Part shown: one piece after another, positions 63,096 through 64,000 of the stretch
How the letters are laid out: each line of letters begins with the position of its first letter
Numbering within the stretch: the first letter of the stretch is position 1
Source: Paenibacillus mellifer
GTDB taxonomy: Bacteria; Bacillota; Bacilli; Paenibacillales; Paenibacillaceae
Length of the DNA stretch: 64,000 bases
Reading direction: 5' to 3'
Assembly: GCF_023195895.1 (NCBI RefSeq)
Contig: NZ_JALPRK010000013.1
Location: forward strand, 62,001 to 126,000
The notes under the pieces: generated by a model
What the model saw: the letters and a program-made list of their open reading frames with translations, nothing else
Told to the model about the DNA's origin: nothing
Database searches by the model: none
Program-made: the position numbers and the translations under genes

Positions 63096-64000
63096 TTATT
63101 CCCAGTCGCTGGCATATCGCCGACGCTGCTCCCCTTTGCCACGCGGCTCTTGTCGACCGTTTTTGCTTGACGATGCGGCACGCACGGAGCGCTGGCGAGT
63201 TTGCTCCTTCGCCGCCTGAAATTTCAGCTCCCTCTGCGTTTTCAGATAGTTCTCAAACCGTTTGCGCTCAAGTTGACCGCTTTGCAACGCCTCCCTGACC
63301 GCACAACCGGCTTCGTGCTGGTGTCGGCAATCCGCGAAGCGGCATTCCTTGGCCAACTCCTCGATGTCGCCAAACGCTTCGGACCATCCTCCTTCGTCGT
63401 CCCATAGCTGCAGCTCGCGCATTCCCGGTGTATCGATCATGACCGCGCCTTGCGGCAACACAAACAGCTCGCGGTGCGTCGTTGTATGCCGCCCACGGCT
63501 ATCATCCTCACGGATGGCCTGGGTTTTCTGCACATCCTCCCCTGCCATCCAATTGAGTATCGTCGATTTCCCGGCCCCGGACGAACCGGTGAGCGCAACG
63601 GTGACTCCCGGTTTCAGCAAGGCGTCGACTTGCTCGCGGCCTAGGTCCTCCAAGGCGCTGACCGCAATGACGGGCACGCCGGGGGCGATCGACTCCGTTT
63701 CAGCCACATAACGCTCCGGCTCCTCGCATAAATCGGCTTTGCTTAGTACAATGACCGGGGAAGCTCCACTGTTCCAGGCCATGATCAGATAACGTTCTAA
63801 CCGGCGAAGATTAAAATCCATGTTCAGCGCGGCGACGAGAAACAGCAGATCAACATTGGCTGCAACGACTTGTTCGACTGGCACCGATCCGGCTGCCCGC
63901 CGCGAGATTCGGCTGCTGCGCGGAAGCAAGCCATGAATGACGGCATCACAGTCCGATTCGCTAAGGAAGCGTAACGCGACCCAATCCCCTACCGCCGGGA
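63096..64000 (-). CDS. rsgA: Ribosome assembly GTPase RsgA (5' end outside window)
   Basis: At least 301 residues; the frame is open to the right edge and continues N-terminally (PAVGDWVAL is visible), so the OB domain is cut. Circularly permuted GTPase order: G4 LSKADL comes before G1 GSSGAGKST, then G2-like TTTHRE and G3 DTPGMREL. Zinc site C-x4-C-x-H-x5-C in CRFADCRHQHEAGC. RsgA binds the 30S subunit late in maturation. The C-terminus is strongly basic (QTRQRSVRAASSSK), which is common in the family. Confidence 0.95.
   Translation of the reverse strand, partial: PAVGDWVALRFLSESDCDAVIHGLLPRSSRISRRAAGSVPVEQVVAANVDLLFLVAALNMDFNLRRLERYLIMAWNSGASPVIVLSKADLCEEPERYVAETESIAPGVPVIAVSALEDLGREQVDALLKPGVTVALTGSSGAGKSTILNWMAGEDVQKTQAIREDDSRGRHTTTHRELFVLPQGAVMIDTPGMRELQLWDDEGGWSEAFGDIEELAKECRFADCRHQHEAGCAVREALQSGQLERKRFENYLKTQRELKFQAAKEQTRQRSVRAASSSKNGRQEPRGKGEQRRRYASDWE

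Overview
The window looks like chromosome of a spore-forming, Gram-positive, moderately GC-rich Bacillota bacterium, most likely a Paenibacillus relative. Reasons: strong AGGAGG-type ribosome sites with many TTG and GTG starts, a bacillithiol-type FosB, a SigA-like factor, DUF4183/collagen-like proteins of the spore-surface kind, several OmpR-type two-component systems, and a secreted GH18 chitinase with FnIII and CBM5/12 modules. I see no rRNA, tRNA, CRISPR array, insertion sequence or prophage. The genus is inference.

Layout. 1-4.8 kb: edge-truncated radical SAM/SPASM gene, fosB, two divergent DUF4183 proteins, a fluoride riboswitch in front of a crcB pair, and a trypsin-like protein. 4.8-12 kb: a short SigA-like factor, an orphan promoter/terminator pair that looks like a small RNA, and housekeeping enzymes and transporters (FrnE-like, UPF0173, NiaP-like, TVP38, GNAT, DinB, ABM, TrxR-like). 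12.4-15.5 kb: a three-gene ABC importer operon. 15.5-20.9 kb: phosphodiesterase, an unrecognised probable barrel protein, an oligo-1,6-glucosidase, a frameshifted coiled-coil gene and a Gfo/Idh/MocA oxidoreductase. 21-22.3 kb: a TIR-like (PF10137-type) effector with a GAF-like C-terminus, translationally coupled to a 78-residue basic protein; this is the best candidate for an undescribed, possibly defensive, module. 22.3-30.3 kb: MFS carriers, ChrA, a decayed SDR, an epimerase, an Fsr-type efflux gene, an aldo/keto reductase and an ECF sigma. 30.4-36.7 kb: two two-component systems, one coupled to an ABC exporter, and MgtC.

36.8-45.7 kb: azoR with an operator-loaded promoter, metE under a cobalamin riboswitch and terminator, then a nitrite-respiration island: nirK, a tandem DUF2249 protein, a heme-copper-oxidase-like membrane protein, a DUF59 protein, a convergent CuA-type cupredoxin lipoprotein, and a NreBC/NarXL-like two-component system. 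nirK and the cupredoxin gene each have an Fnr/CRP-type box placed at exactly the same distance from a -10 element, so they are probably co-induced when oxygen is low. 45.8-50.2 kb: a NagE/NagP-like PTS permease and EIIA behind a GlcT-type antiterminator target and intrinsic terminator, next to the chitinase, suggesting a chitin to GlcNAc uptake unit.

50.8-64 kb: HrpB helicase with a very GC-rich middle, a CNNM/CorC-type protein, GluQ-RS, DUF1992, an SDR, a YtrA-type GntR/ABC operon with a palindromic operator, an unrecognised 274-residue protein, a small 79-residue protein, an MFS exporter, an esterase and edge-truncated rsgA.
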